Below are positions 33,901 through 43,200 of a DNA stretch of 64,000 nucleotides, piece after piece. Position 1 is the first letter of the stretch, and the number at the start of each line of letters is the position of its first letter. The stretch is taken from assembly GCA_036346405.1 (NCBI GenBank), contig CM070568.1, positions 3,106,221 through 3,170,220 on the forward strand, read 5' to 3'. Below the pieces are notes generated by a model, which worked only from the letters and a program-made list of their open reading frames with translations, did no database searches and had not been told where the DNA came from. The translations under genes and the position numbers were made by a program. The DNA is from Phyllostachys edulis (Eukaryota; Streptophyta; Magnoliopsida; Poales; Poaceae).

Positions 33901-34629
33901 ATTTCGTAATGGAAACCACCCTCAAAAGACACTGACAAACATCTTTATCCCGTTTTAAAATTAAAAACAGAAAGGAAAGCAAGCATTAACAGTAAGAATG
34001 CAAGTATTTAACAAACAAAAAGTGTGACACAAACTTGATACACCACAAAGCTAATTAGAAATCTTATTCCCAGGATCATTTATATACATCTCTAATACAC
34101 CCAGAACAAAATTGTTTTCGCATATAAAAAGTCCAAGAAAGACATACCACCAAAAGAACGATCCACAAGCTACAGAAATATCAGTCAGCTTACAGTTATA
34201 CTCATATGCATCAACAAGTTAACCACAACAAGCAGTCTACTCATGAGCACCAAGCCACCAACAAACTAACAACAATAAGCACTGTATGGAACAGAAGAAG
34301 GCGGATATTAACCCCAAAAAACAGCGCAAGAAACCAATACTTCGAGTGCCGAACGAGATCTCATGGGCTAGTTCTACTCATCCACATTGCAATTTAGGGC
34401 TTTATTCATTACAATACTACATAAATCGAAATAAGAAGGAGAGAAAGCACAGGCTAGGCTACCAAATTTACAAGCGAGCAAGAAAGAAACCAACGGAAAA
34501 AAGGATACTCTGGATGCTCGCGGCTGAGCTGTTGAGCTCAATGAGCTTCTCGACAAGCCCCTGTTCGCTGAACGACCCGCCGCCGCCGCCGCTCGTTTCC
34601 GCCTTTGCCTCCGCCTTCGTGCCCGCCAT
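12073..34629 (-). CDS. CID-domain protein, RPRD1/CREPT-like (593 aa, seven exons)
   Basis: Seven exons, read leftwards: 34629-34509, 32847-32600, 31776-31597, 31481-31325, 28332-28193, 28089-28054, 12972-12073. Their 1782 nt keep one frame, and every intron has GT and AG. Residues about 14-150 form a CTD-interacting domain (FSEQGLVEKL, TLSHWCIFH, VVETWEKQF, FLYLSNDILQNSKRKG, FVNEFWRVLP, IAIWDERKVF). Residues 236-315 are a coiled coil (ISDLQEKEAILKQCIEQLE). Residues 440-593 are Pro/Gln-rich with PPPPPPLPP runs. In the known family the CID binds the phosphorylated C-terminal domain of RNA polymerase II in the nucleus and affects 3' processing and CTD dephosphorylation. The plant-type long proline tail is present. 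Intron 6 is 15.1 kb and packed with transposons. I am confident of the family; the exact role in this plant is inferred. Confidence 0.92.
13684..14370. repeat. Inverted repeat with arms of about 220 bp around the H2A piece
   Basis: Arm 13684-13904 and arm 14150-14370 are reverse complements with roughly nine in ten bases matching by eye (shared words include CATTCTTCCATGGCGCTCC and GAGCTCCAAGTCCGTGTCG). The spacer of about 245 bp holds the rest of the H2A piece. Left-arm TAG corresponds to CAG in the right arm, at the Q of the H2A AGLQFPVG motif. A transcript would fold into a long hairpin. Confidence 0.85.
13850..14150 (+). pseudogene. Captured histone H2A fragment with its intron
   Basis: Translation gives SKSVSRSSKAGL, a stop, then FPVGHIAGYLKAGKYSERV and GAGTPVYLSAVLEYL, unmistakable histone H2A. 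A GT...AG intron follows (14001-14115), and then VLELAGNAAPDNGK in a second exon. Seven bases around the end of exon 1 are missing relative to the H2A pattern LEYLAAEVLEL, and a TAG replaces the glutamine codon, so it cannot make H2A. The intron position after the AAE codons matches plant H2A genes. It lies on the strand opposite to the CID gene. Confidence 0.85.
14392..14723 (-). mobile_element. 3' LTR of the minus-strand Copia
   Basis: TGTTAGTCATT...TATCCATCA on the plus strand. It contains three near-copies of a 24-25 bp repeat (AAAGCGATCAAGATCTTTGTC) near 14580-14670. Confidence 0.85.
14907..19211 (-). pseudogene. Copia gag-pol remnant, frame broken many times
   Basis: From right to left the pieces are: a Copia gag (AKEAWDAIAAKTHR and STMTIEEAGRLKVV, within 17889-19211); a zinc-knuckle region duplicated in tandem (near 18040-18240, GHWAKDC-like); integrase pieces (16569-17063, about); and RT/RNase H pieces (HHMDAKSAFLNGDLKEEV near 15900, DYGLHYPR, KKSTSGF, REAEYIAASTADF near 15060). 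No frame is continuous for the length of a protein; small gains and losses change frame repeatedly. Very GC-rich. Its many overlapping ORFs on both strands are not genes. Confidence 0.8.
19481..19498 (-). other. Primer-binding site of the minus-strand Copia
   Basis: The minus strand reads AGTGGTATCGAGTCAGAG next to the LTR, an initiator-Met-tRNA-type site with a few bases duplicated compared with TGGTATCAGAG. Confidence 0.6.
19499..19841 (-). mobile_element. 5' LTR of the minus-strand Copia
   Basis: Matches the left LTR. The first 155 bp differ by one inserted T; differences cluster in the repeat-rich later half. Confidence 0.85.
20234..20348 (+). mobile_element. Possible CACTA-like end interrupted by the gypsy element
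   Basis: CACTACTATAAATTCCC begins here, followed by TTCCCTA-type words. The same words recur in both orientations just after the gypsy insertion (26513-26660: TTCCCTATAG, TAGGGAAC, TTCCCTAC, AGGGAAC). This resembles a CACTA subterminal region, but the opposite end was not found. Confidence 0.35.
20349..20779 (+). mobile_element. 5' LTR of the gypsy element (431 bp)
   Basis: Homologous to 26075-26507; contains CTATTTAAAGAG, a TATA-like box, near 20560. Confidence 0.92.
22949..23920. mobile_element. hAT non-autonomous element (972 bp, TSD CTTTTCCT)
   Basis: The ends CATGGTTATTAAGGCG and (inverted) CAGGGTTATTAAGGCG form the terminal repeat. The 8-bp TSD CTTTTCCT is at 22941-22948 and 23921-23928. 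Removing the element restores continuous gypsy RT reading, which proves insertion. Subterminal regions repeat AAGGCG/CGCCTT. The interior is GC-rich, with a 51-bp tandem repeat and no transposase. Confidence 0.93.
23577..23812 (+). repeat. 51-bp tandem repeat, four full units plus a partial
   Basis: Units start GCCACATCGAGCTCGCCTCC and end CACGTCGCCGCCG; translated they give a 17-residue repeat (GHIELASTSRRRIHVAA). The period is a multiple of three, which makes long ORFs in several frames (23294-23899) by chance. Confidence 0.9.
26075..26507 (+). mobile_element. 3' LTR of the gypsy element (433 bp)
   Basis: Starts TGTCATGTGGGG after the purine tract and ends TTGGTGACA before TSD AAACT. Confidence 0.92.
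28054..28089 (-). CDS. CID gene exon 6 (36-nt micro-exon)
   Basis: Encodes EAKSELLHNQLQ between acceptor AACAG and donor CAA|GTAAGG. It continues the coiled-coil heptads of exon 5 into exon 7 in phase 0. It is too short for ORF finders. Confidence 0.85.
28193..28332 (-). CDS. CID gene exon 5 (coiled coil)
   Basis: The acceptor TTCATAG completes the glycine codon and is followed by IQQASSLISDLQEKEAIL and further heptads, with donor CAG|GTCCTG. Confidence 0.9.
28382..28545. repeat. AGTCGA-motif-rich stretch in intron 4 (possible hAT-type MITE)
   Basis: CCAGTCGA, CTAGTCGA and similar words recur about ten times in both orientations within 165 bp. Such clusters are typical of subterminal regions of small hAT elements. 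Termini and TSD were not resolved. Confidence 0.35.
29025..29241. mobile_element. hAT-type MITE (217 bp, TSD GACCTAAC)
   Basis: The left end is CAAGGATCC; the right end inverted is CAGGGAAAAAAAACCCGG. The 8-bp TSD GACCTAAC is at 29017-29024 and 29242-29249. The interior is built from ACCGGCCGG/GGTAACCGG words interleaved with A and T runs. It lies in intron 4 of the CID gene. Confidence 0.88.
29331..29773 (+). mobile_element. 5' LTR of the deleted gypsy element
   Basis: 443 bp. Contains TCCTATATATAGGAG (TATA region) near 29570. Confidence 0.9.
30660..31112 (+). mobile_element. 3' LTR of the deleted gypsy element
   Basis: 453 bp, aligned to 29331-29773 with several short indels; same TATA region near 30890. 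Confidence 0.9.
31325..31481 (-). CDS. CID gene exon 4
   Basis: The acceptor CTGTAG leads into KLTVGGMPEKIVTAYQSVLD. It ends one base into a glycine codon, with donor CACG|GTACGG. Confidence 0.9.
31597..31776 (-). CDS. CID gene exon 3
   Basis: The acceptor CTTCAG leads into IAIWDERKVFGTRIESLKDDIL. The exon is 180 nt, phase 0 on both sides, with donor AAAA|GTAAGT. Confidence 0.92.
32111..32132 (+). other. G-rich tract (possible G-quadruplex) in intron 2
   Basis: Runs of 6, 8 and 6 G separated by single T and A. It lies on the template strand of the CID gene, so the pre-mRNA carries the C-rich complement. Confidence 0.6.
32600..32847 (-). CDS. CID gene exon 2 (core of the CID)
   Basis: The acceptor AAGCAG precedes CACTTTCACACTGG; the split codon with exon 1 makes Thr in TLSHWCIFH. 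The exon ends at a complete codon before GTAAGT. Confidence 0.92.
34509..34629 (-). CDS. CID gene exon 1 (codons 1-40, plus one base)
   Basis: The ATG at 34629 opens MAGTKAEAKAE, a glycine run, then FSEQGLVEKLIELNSSAASIQ. The donor is CCAGA|GT. The start is supported by the CpG-rich exon and by the TAAAACCCTAAA element just upstream. Confidence 0.9.
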
Positions 34630-34671
34630 CACGAAGGCTCCACCTAACTCCGCTCCCTCGCGGACCCGCTA

Positions 34672-34680
34672 AAACCCTAA
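34672..34680 (-). promoter_or_regulatory. Telo-box at the CID gene promoter
   Basis: AAACCCTAA (minus strand TTAGGGTTT) lies about 45 bp upstream of the ATG. Telo-boxes are known in promoters and leaders of plant housekeeping and growth-linked genes. Confidence 0.6.
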
Positions 34681-35623
34681 AGATATTATGCTTCTTAGGC
34701 GGGCAAGATCGAGCCAATCTTGGCGCAGAAAAGTCGAGAAAAAACGCGAAAAAAAATCAGGAATTCGGGGGGATTGCGGTGAAAGTTTGCAGTCTAGAGA
34801 TTTTTGGGGAGAGAAATGCATACCCCGGTTGCGAGCTCCTGAGCTTAAATTTGCCGCCGGGGAGGGAGGGAGGGGGGAAGGCGAGAGGGTTTGGTTTTGG
34901 GGTTGTTTCTTTTCTGTGTTTTTCCCCCTTAGGGGTGTGTTTGCTGCAAGGTGCATACTGCCTTTTGGGATTCAGGACTTACGGAGATACTTGTGAAGAA
35001 GAAAAAACAGTAATGATAATGTTATTGCATTTTTATTCAGTAATACTAGCATATCAAAGAGATAAGCTTCCACGTTATTAATCTCGTGAACTATGAAAGC
35101 GTGTTCGAAACACGCTATTATTTCTTCTCTAAACGATATATCATAGCTCATGGCAACATCACAATATACTCATGTCCAATATATGGGTGCGTCGTTGATG
35201 GTTACGATGAAACTTATACAATAAATTATGGGTTACAATAATAATCATGTGAGATAAACATATTAATTTATATGGAGGTTTTTTATTTTGACGGCCTATG
35301 GTGTGGAGGGTGTGAAAGTTACAGTAAAATGCTGATCAACTATGAAATTGTATAAGACGAAGATTAGACCGGAGCTTAGGCTCCTCAACTAAAATACAAA
35401 ATGAAGGTCATCATTTTTCCAGAACCAGATTGTATTCATTGTTAGTCATAAATTCTTCCTTCAGTACGTACAGCTATCCTATTAAATATTTCAATGCGAC
35501 TCTAGTTTGCTTTTCATGTTTAACCTTACACGTAGAGGGTGTCTTCAAATAATATGTTAGATCCTATTTTGATGTTTAATTTGCCTTAGTTTACCTTTGG
35601 CTCTAGGGTGTCTTCTACTTTTG
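34681..35623. other. CID gene promoter/5' flank and intergenic DNA
   Basis: GC-rich near the gene, then A/T-rich. No other gene or clear element. A leader exon of the CID gene may extend into the first few hundred bases. Confidence 0.5.
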
Positions 35624-35641
35624 ATGTTTCGAGTGCTCATT

Positions 35642-35721
35642 TGCCTTAGTTTGAACCTTTGTAATCTTGTTTGATTAGCTTTTCTATAGAAGCTGGGCCT
35701 CGTGCTTTGTTGGGAAAAAAA
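35642..35721 (+). mobile_element. 80-bp retroposed fragment with A tail and 18-bp TSD
   Basis: Flanked by the exact 18-mer ATGTTTCGAGTGCTCATT at 35624-35641 and 35722-35739. The insert ends in an A run after GCTGGGCCTCGTGCTTTGTTGGG. A long TSD plus a 3' A run indicates target-primed reverse transcription; the 3' sequence looks like a plant LINE end. Strongly 5'-truncated. Confidence 0.8.
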
Positions 35722-36059
35722 ATGTTTCGAGTGCTCATTCATAATTAGAGGATGAACTCAATGAGAGTTTCAAAGTATGAAACAATCATTTGGGACACAT
35801 ATGAGAATATATTACTTTCAAAACAAACATGTCGTTTTAGGTATAAGAACGCAAAACAAGTTTGATAGAGTTAATGTTGTCGTTATAATTAAGGTACTGA
35901 ATATTTGGGGAAACTGACAAGCTACTTGTGGCTGTTGGCATTGAATTTTTTTATTAATATTTTAAAGTTAATCTCTCGCAAACTTTATTTTCAGTTCTAA
36001 CCCTTTTGGTCACGCAACCACTCGTGGCGTGGCCAAACCATGTTGTCACACCACCTATG

Positions 36060-37491
36060 GCAGCGTAGCTAAAACAAAGGTGAGTAAAAAAACTACATAA
36101 AACGAACACAAAAAGGGGGCAAATGAAGCGAAGTAAACGAAACAATGGTGGAACACCCCCAACAAAAGTCGAACAAAGAGAAAGCTAAAAGTCAACCCGA
36201 AAAAAAGTAAGACAAGGAGAACACAAGACATAACAGGCGCTAGATAGACATCGCCAACTGAAGAGGGGGCGCACAAATGACCTACAATTGGACCAAAGAG
36301 AAACCACAGCGAAGAGGTAAATGAGAGAAACCAAGGGGGAATCATCCCCAATAGCATCCGGCCAAAATAAAAATGGAAAAATAAGTAAAACCCAACAGAA
36401 AAAGAGAAAAGATAAGAGCTACAAATAGCACGACAGCAACGAAACCGAAAATCATAGCAAAATCGAACCCCAAACAAGGGGGAAAAAGAATCAAATGAAA
36501 TAAACGAACAGGGGAACACCCCCAACAGTAGGAGGGAAACTAAGGGGGAATCATCAACAACAGTAGGTGGGCAACATCGGAATGCGAGAAGGAGGTAAAA
36601 CCCAATCGAAAAAGTGAAAAGATAAGAGATACAAACATGACGATAACAGCGAAACAAAAACACACGGACAAATCGAACCCCCAGAAAGGGGGGAAAAGAA
36701 GCAAAAGAAATCGACCAATAGGGGAACACCCAATAGCAGCTAAAGAAAGGGTGGCCTAAAAAGCACCATACAAAAGAGAAGGGGGAAGAAGCAAGAAACA
36801 ACACGGCCATAGTGAGCGCCGATTGAAGAGGAGGCGCACAGATCAGGAAGGATCAAACCCAAGAAAAACCCTAGCGAGGATGAAGAGCACAGGAACCAAA
36901 GGGGAATCATCCCCAACAGCACACAACTAAGGTGGGGCGCAAGAACGCACCCAAATCCAATCGAATAAGAGAAAAGGGAAGAGGCACAGATAATATGATA
37001 GGAATGAAACCTAAGAACACACTAAAACAAAACCTAAAAAGAGGGAAGAGAAGAGAAAGAGGAAACCGACCAATAGAGAAACACCCACAACAACAGCCGA
37101 ATGAAGCGAGCACCCAAAAGCAACCCCCAAAAAGAGAAAAAGAAAGCAGCAGGAGACCAAGGAATCACCCCAGCAGTAGCCAACTAAACTGAAATGCAAG
37201 GACACGGGAGGACCCAACCAAAAAAGAGAGAAGGGAACAGATACATAGAGCACAATAGCAATGAAATCGAAGAACACAACAAAGAAAAGGCTGAAGAAAG
37301 CCGAAGAAGCATAGATCTAAAAGGAAACACGTCCTCCCCACAAAAGGAAAAGAACAAGCGCAGCGGAGGCCAACCAAGAACCATAAGCAATAGGAAACAC
37401 AACTGGAGGTAGAGAGAACCGAAGGAATAGAGCAGGCGAATAGCGACAACAACGACCAGAAAGAAGAAAGGCAAGCGTGTGACGAGAGGAA
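36060..37491. repeat. Degenerate purine-rich tandem array (unit about 355 bp)
   Basis: Anchor words repeat in fixed order: GGAACACCCCCAACA (near 36150, 36510, 36722, 37077), GGGGAATCATCCCCAA (near 36338, 36545, 36900, 37160) and AAGAGAAAAGATAAGAG about 64 bp after each (36402, 36608, 36965, 37225). Two units are about 355-360 bp and one is about 210. The plus strand is A/G-rich, so the minus strand gives long hydrophobic ORFs (such as 36055-36810) that are composition artefacts. The LARD element inserted at its right edge. Confidence 0.75.
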
Positions 37492-38879
37492 GAGTGTGTA
37501 AGGACCCAGGATTAATACTCCCAAATCCTATGTGTATTCCACACTATTCCCGTGATCAGTAGCTAGTGTACATAGTTAAACAAAATAATAACAATCCATA
37601 TCACGCATTTAATAAATAAAAACATAGTTTTATTACCAGAAAGGCTTACGAGCCAACAATGATGAATACAACGGAAGACGAAGAAAAGGTAGTAGAGCCT
37701 AGTTAATCTGCCACATGCAATCGACTGGGGTAGCGGCCTAATCGTCGAGATCTTCAGCAGTTGCGAAGTCCTTTTCCTCCGATCAACAATTTATTAAGCA
37801 AGGTGAGTACAAATGAATGTACTCCGCAAGTTACACCCAATAACAGATTATAATGCATGAGGGTACAACAAAGGATGGCTTATAGGGTTTATTTTGCATA
37901 AAACGATGTTTTCTTTAAATATTTTACTAAGTTCCAAAGCAGATATTCTATAACTAAAATTCATTTTCTAAATCAGGTTTTATAGTCAGATAACATTCAT
38001 ACAAAAGTAGTGAAGGATACCCTCTTATCACATGGCTACCCGTCCAATTTTCCAATTGGATAAACCATTTGATAAAGTCTTTTGAAAACAAAATCAAAGT
38101 CTAACTTTAAGTGGCTTTGCTAGCATATCCTTGACTATGGACACGGCTATTCGAATAGTTTTACACTCTGCAGAGGTTGTACAGCTTTACCCACATGACA
38201 CGACTTCTCTAGTTTGTTTGGCATCCGTCGATGCCACCGTTCACTATCTTAGGTAAGCAGTCTAGAGCACGTGACAAAACCTTTACAATGCACCATCCCA
38301 CCGTAGTCCCGCCTCGCTAAGGTTTCGCCTCCTTTGGATTGAACCATCCGCTGGATCAAGCTCCCTCTTGCGCTATGTGGGAATATATAAAAGTAGATCA
38401 TAAAAGACACCTACGCAACCGGATGATACGACCATGGTGAAATGTTACAAATTAATTAGCCAAGTCCTCCCCACTCTGAACATGTGGTTGTACGGTGTGG
38501 CTTAGCAAGATGCATCTCGAAGACCGGTCCTTAACTTACTTGGGCGACTTCCAAAAGAACCCCTGGGCTTCAACCCATACCCGGATTGAGCCCGTGCATA
38601 AACCTGCACCCACCAAACATCCATTTCACCCAAGTCCAAACTAATTTTTATTTTGTTTTGCTTTTCAAAAATCATTTGCAAAAGTCCTATGGTAAACCAA
38701 TACCATAGGCGAATTTAAATCATAATTGACATTTTTGCCAAATTTTTCCAAATCAAATATTTCATGTCTAAGCATGACTAAGCATAAAAATTTTCAAACA
38801 AAAGCATCTTGTCAATACTATTGTATTAACCAGAGTTTTATTTAGGGCGACAAGGTATGAGGGATTAATGTTCAAGAAT

Positions 38880-39620
38880 CGTCAATTCCAAGGTCAGTAG
38901 GTCAACCTCTAATATTGTATTCCTATAATCCAACTTCCAGTAACCCAACATCAATAAATCACCTATCCCTATAATCCGACATGGACCATCCATTCTCCAA
39001 CAATATTCTATTTATACAATCCAACATTCGATAATAATATATTTCCACTATCCAACAATCGCGTATACCTATTATCCAACAGTCGTGTAAGGCTATAATC
39101 CAATAATCATTTAATCCTATAGTTTAATATTCAACAGCAATCTACTCCTATAACCCAACATTAATATATTTCGATAATCCAACATAACCAGTTCTTCCCA
39201 CTAATTCCACAAGGTTTTATACATATTGCTTGATTCAACTAATCCACCAAAATTTAACATCATGATTTGCTAATCCTATCATCATGTATCCATATAATCC
39301 AATATCTAATAATCACATGATTTTATAATTCAATATCCATCCATAATGTATCTCCACAATCCCATGTTCATCAATTATGTAATCCTATAATTCCATCCCA
39401 AACAATCCGATGGCTAATAATATATTTCTATAATTCAATCTCAACAATAATCAAATTCTTTAATCTAATATCCAACAATCGTGTATTTCTACAATCCACA
39501 TCCGTCAATAGTCCAATATCAATAATTACCTATTTATGTAATTCAACATTCATTAATCTGATATCCATCAACAATCTTCCTTTATTATCAAACATCTATC
39601 AACAATCTACTTTTATTATC
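38880..39620. repeat. Degenerate short-period A/T-rich array in the LARD LTR
   Basis: Words such as TATAATCCAACATC, CAACAATC and TAATCC recur every 25-35 bp across about 740 bp, with much divergence. Confidence 0.55.
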
Positions 39621-39989
39621 CAAACTACATCAAATTCAAACTCCAGATTATATCGCATTCGAAAAGATTCTCCATACCACCTCTCTTGACAATTATTGGA
39701 CATACAAGGGAATTGGGAATAACTATAAAGCTTTAAAGCGGGAATTTAAATTACTTGAATATAAATACGCTTGCAATAATAATTTAAAATATAATTTAAA
39801 CAATTTAAACTATTGGGATTCAAATATGATCAAAGGATGTAACTTGCCTTGATTATTTAGTTGTTGTTCTTAAACAGTGTCGGAATATGATTCTTCAAAT
39901 AATTCAAGTTTCCTCGGAGTCGTCGAAGTCTATATGCGAAAAAAAATCAAATTCAAATACATTCAAATAAAGGAAACACTTCGGACGAA

Positions 39990-40180
39990 AAAATAAACAT
40001 ATTTTACAACATCTTGAAGGACGGAAGTATTTTCGATGAAACTAATATTACCTAGTGGAGTTGATGAAGGAAATTCTTCAGACGAAGTATATCCAAAGGG
40101 AGTTGATGAAAGGAATACTATAGACGAAAGTACCATCAAGTAAACTGATGAAGGAAATACTACAGACAAAAGTCGATAAA
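39990..40180. repeat. Degenerate repeat with GATGAAGGAAATACTACAGA
   Basis: Four diverged units near 40035, 40065, 40107 and 40148 with the core GATGAA(A)GGAA(A/T)... followed by (A)GACGAAAGTA-like words. Confidence 0.6.
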
Positions 40181-42390
40181 TCTAAAAAGGAGAGAGTGAA
40201 TGTTCACAGGAACATGAGGCTATATAGGAGAGATTACCTGGTTAGGTAATACTCTCATATTTGCTTTCAGATCAAAAGAATCCTGCTACTGAGAACAGAT
40301 GATGACAGACGATACTTAGAACCTAGGTGATGTTGTTTTCCTTAACAGGCCACCTAGTACTTACAAACACTCTCTTCAGGCATTCTATGCATACAACCAC
40401 GATTATCATACAATCAAAATCAATCCTCTTATATACTCTTAAGGTGGCTTATAACTACACCACTACAGGAGTTGCTAAAAGGAGTCATCTACTACTGAAT
40501 CACCACAGTAGTCCTTTAATCGGCTAGGGCTCACTGGTCAGTTAACTAATAATAGCCCACCCAGACAAATCTTGAACATTAACCAAAAATTGATAACATA
40601 GAATGAAGTGTTACTTTTAATCGCCATACTTAGCATATAATTGACTAACAATTCTTAACTAGCATTCTCCCACGGCTTAGCTAATTACTTAAATTAACTA
40701 TACTAAGCTAACCCACTAATGGTTTTGACTAACTACTTACATTATTCTCTAACTATCATAATCCAAGAATTTTGTTGTCATACACTAGTTCCACTATCCT
40801 CTAATAATCAATCCCTATTATCCAGATTCTAATTAACCCCTGAACTCACACTAGTCATCTATCCAGAGAAACTGAAAGAGATGGGGACCGCCTGTCTGTG
40901 TCACAGAGAGGGATGCACACAGAGAGCAGAACGGCCGAGACAGAGGTGGTGGCCGGCTTGGAGCGGCGGTTATCGCCGGCGATGGGGCCGTGCGGAGGCG
41001 ATGGCTATGGCCAAAATGGTTTGCCTAGACGTCGGCGATCCTGTGTGTGGTCTCGGTGCGGTCGGAGACACACCGGAGTGGGCACGCGGCGGTGGGTGGA
41101 GGCCGGCCGTGGAGGTGGATTGTGGCTAGGGCGCTCGGATGTGGTTGCAGCCAAAATGGTTGAAGCATGAGCACTGGCGAGGTTCTAGAAGCATGCTGGA
41201 GGGGTCGGCGAAGGAGGAGGGGCACCGTGGTGAGCCGGCAGCGTGAGCCCGCGACGGCGTGACCATGTCACCATGGAGAGGGCAACCAGGTGAAGGAGAG
41301 GGAGAGTGAGTGATGGGGGAAGGTTAGGGAGGTCCATGGGGTGCTCTAGGTTCAAGGAATTGGAGAGGGGGTCCCCAGAGACAAAGCGGCAATGGAGGCG
41401 GCGGAGTTGGCCGTCATGGGAAGAAGACTCGTGCGTGGCTCCTCAGTGGAGGATTCATCAATTGGAGTGAGGGCTTTTGCTCTTCGTGGTTCTGGGCATG
41501 TCGTGACGCTATTGGGGATGGCCGGAGCTCACTGCGGTGGCCGGAATGCTTGGAGGCGACGCGATAGTTCTGGTTGGCATTCGGCACTTAGGCTCGAGTT
41601 GGTTCTTGAAGAAGAGGGAGGAATGGAGAGGGAAGGTGTAGAAGTGAAGAAGAGGAGCTTGGGCACTCGGTGCTTGACTTATACAAGGAAGATGGCGGAG
41701 CATTCGTAAGGAAGCCCAGGGCAAGGGGCGGCAAGCTCGGGCGTGGCGACAGCACGGTATGGTGAGGCTGGGGCATGTGCAAGGTGTGGCATGCGCATGC
41801 GTGAAACCCATGATGAGGAGGAAACCGGTAGGCTGCCAAAAAGCCGTGCAAGGCGGGATCTTCTGGTGCGGTAGAAGAAAAGCCAAGCGCCGCGTTAGTA
41901 TGACGTAGTGGGCATGCAAGAGGGGGCGTCGGCTCGGCCGAGAAGATGAGCAAGGGGAAAGAGGGCGCGATCGGTTGGGTCTGGTTTGGCTGGATCGGCT
42001 TGGTTGAGCTCGAGGAATAGTGTGCGGTTGAGCCCGAGGAACAATGGAAATTCAAGAAAAGGATAAAGAAAATAGGAAAAAGTTTGGGGAAAAATATGGT
42101 GATTTAGCTAAGAAAATTCTCTAAGATATTTTGGACTTAGATAAAATATTTTCAACTTAACATTGGTATTTAATTTTACAAATAAATTATTTTGGATTTA
42201 AAATAAATAGGAAATAGTTTTAAAAATTCGAGAAAACTCAAGGAAAATAATTAAATTTTTATTTTTAATTTTAAATTCAATAAAAACCGAAAACTCAATA
42301 AATTATAATGAAGAGCATTAAAACTCATAAAATCCAATAAAATAATATTTTATTAATTTAAAATTGGTAACAGAACTTTGGGATGTTACA

Positions 42391-43200
42391 AACTATCCTC
42401 CTAAAAGGAATCTCGTCCCCAAGATTCGGAGAGGCTAGAGAGAAAGACAGATATAGGTTGACTATATTGGGAGACTAGAAAGAGATAAAAGAGTCCATCT
42501 TCAAGTCGGCTTTATGTCCTCGGCACTAAGTTGCTCGAAGTTTTGAAGTGTCAATTCGTCCTTCAAGTCCTTTGTGCATTGACAGGTTTTAGTTTTCCAA
42601 TCGTTTGGTAGAGAAGGGAAAAAGCAAAGGATGAGAAGAAAAGCTATGAAGAGAGAAGTCTACCCCCTTAAGCAAACGTTACACACAAGATCGATGAGAT
42701 CTGCGTACGATGTACCAAAAAGAAAACATAGCATACAAGTTAAGAAACAATACCACGCTCTACTCAATTGCTACTCTTAATCTGGTGAAACGACTCAATA
42801 CACAGAAGGAGTCTTTGACAAACTTAGACTACATGGTTTGGCTGACATCGCATCTTTTGTGCACGGTCTTCGATTATTCTTCTCCGTTGTCCTTGAATGG
42901 TGGTGACGGCGATACTTTCTTGATGCCCTTTTGTCTTGTGGTCTTGAACGTAATGATTAGAACGTGTTGACCATCTATAGAACTTTACAGGGGAAAAAGG
43001 ATACATTCATAATTATAGAATGGTGTAGAGAGTTAGGTAAGAAAGAATTGCTATGAAAAAGGTAAGTATAGAAAAGATGACCAAAGATGTAGAGAAAACA
43101 ATTTACTTTTCTTGTTATGTAAAAAAAGTTTTGAAGTTTTCAACTAACGTCCATTCTAACTAGGTCACGACCTACAGTCGATATAGCTCTGATACCACTT
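42391..43200 (-). other. Non-coding interior of the LARD
   Basis: 810 bp between the LTRs with only the purine tract and primer-binding site; no ORF resembles gag or pol. Confidence 0.8.

Larger units (their letters stand above)
37497..42390 (-). mobile_element. 3' LTR of the LARD (4894 bp, full length)
   Basis: Both ends match the short LTR. It includes an A/T-rich degenerate array (38880-39620), a GATGAAGGAAAT repeat (39990-40180) and a GC-rich block (40870-41960) whose ORFs on both strands have no recognisable product. Confidence 0.88.

Noticed and set aside
36055..36810. 251-aa hydrophobic ORF on the minus strand, looking like a multi-pass membrane protein
   Set aside because: It is the complement of an A/G-rich degenerate tandem array; neighbouring frames give similar Phe/Leu/Ser-rich ORFs, and nothing matches a transporter pattern.
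41025..42055. Minus- and plus-strand ORFs in the GC-rich block of the LARD LTR
   Set aside because: They are inside a 4.9-kb LTR; there are no domains, and the block is absent from the other LTR.
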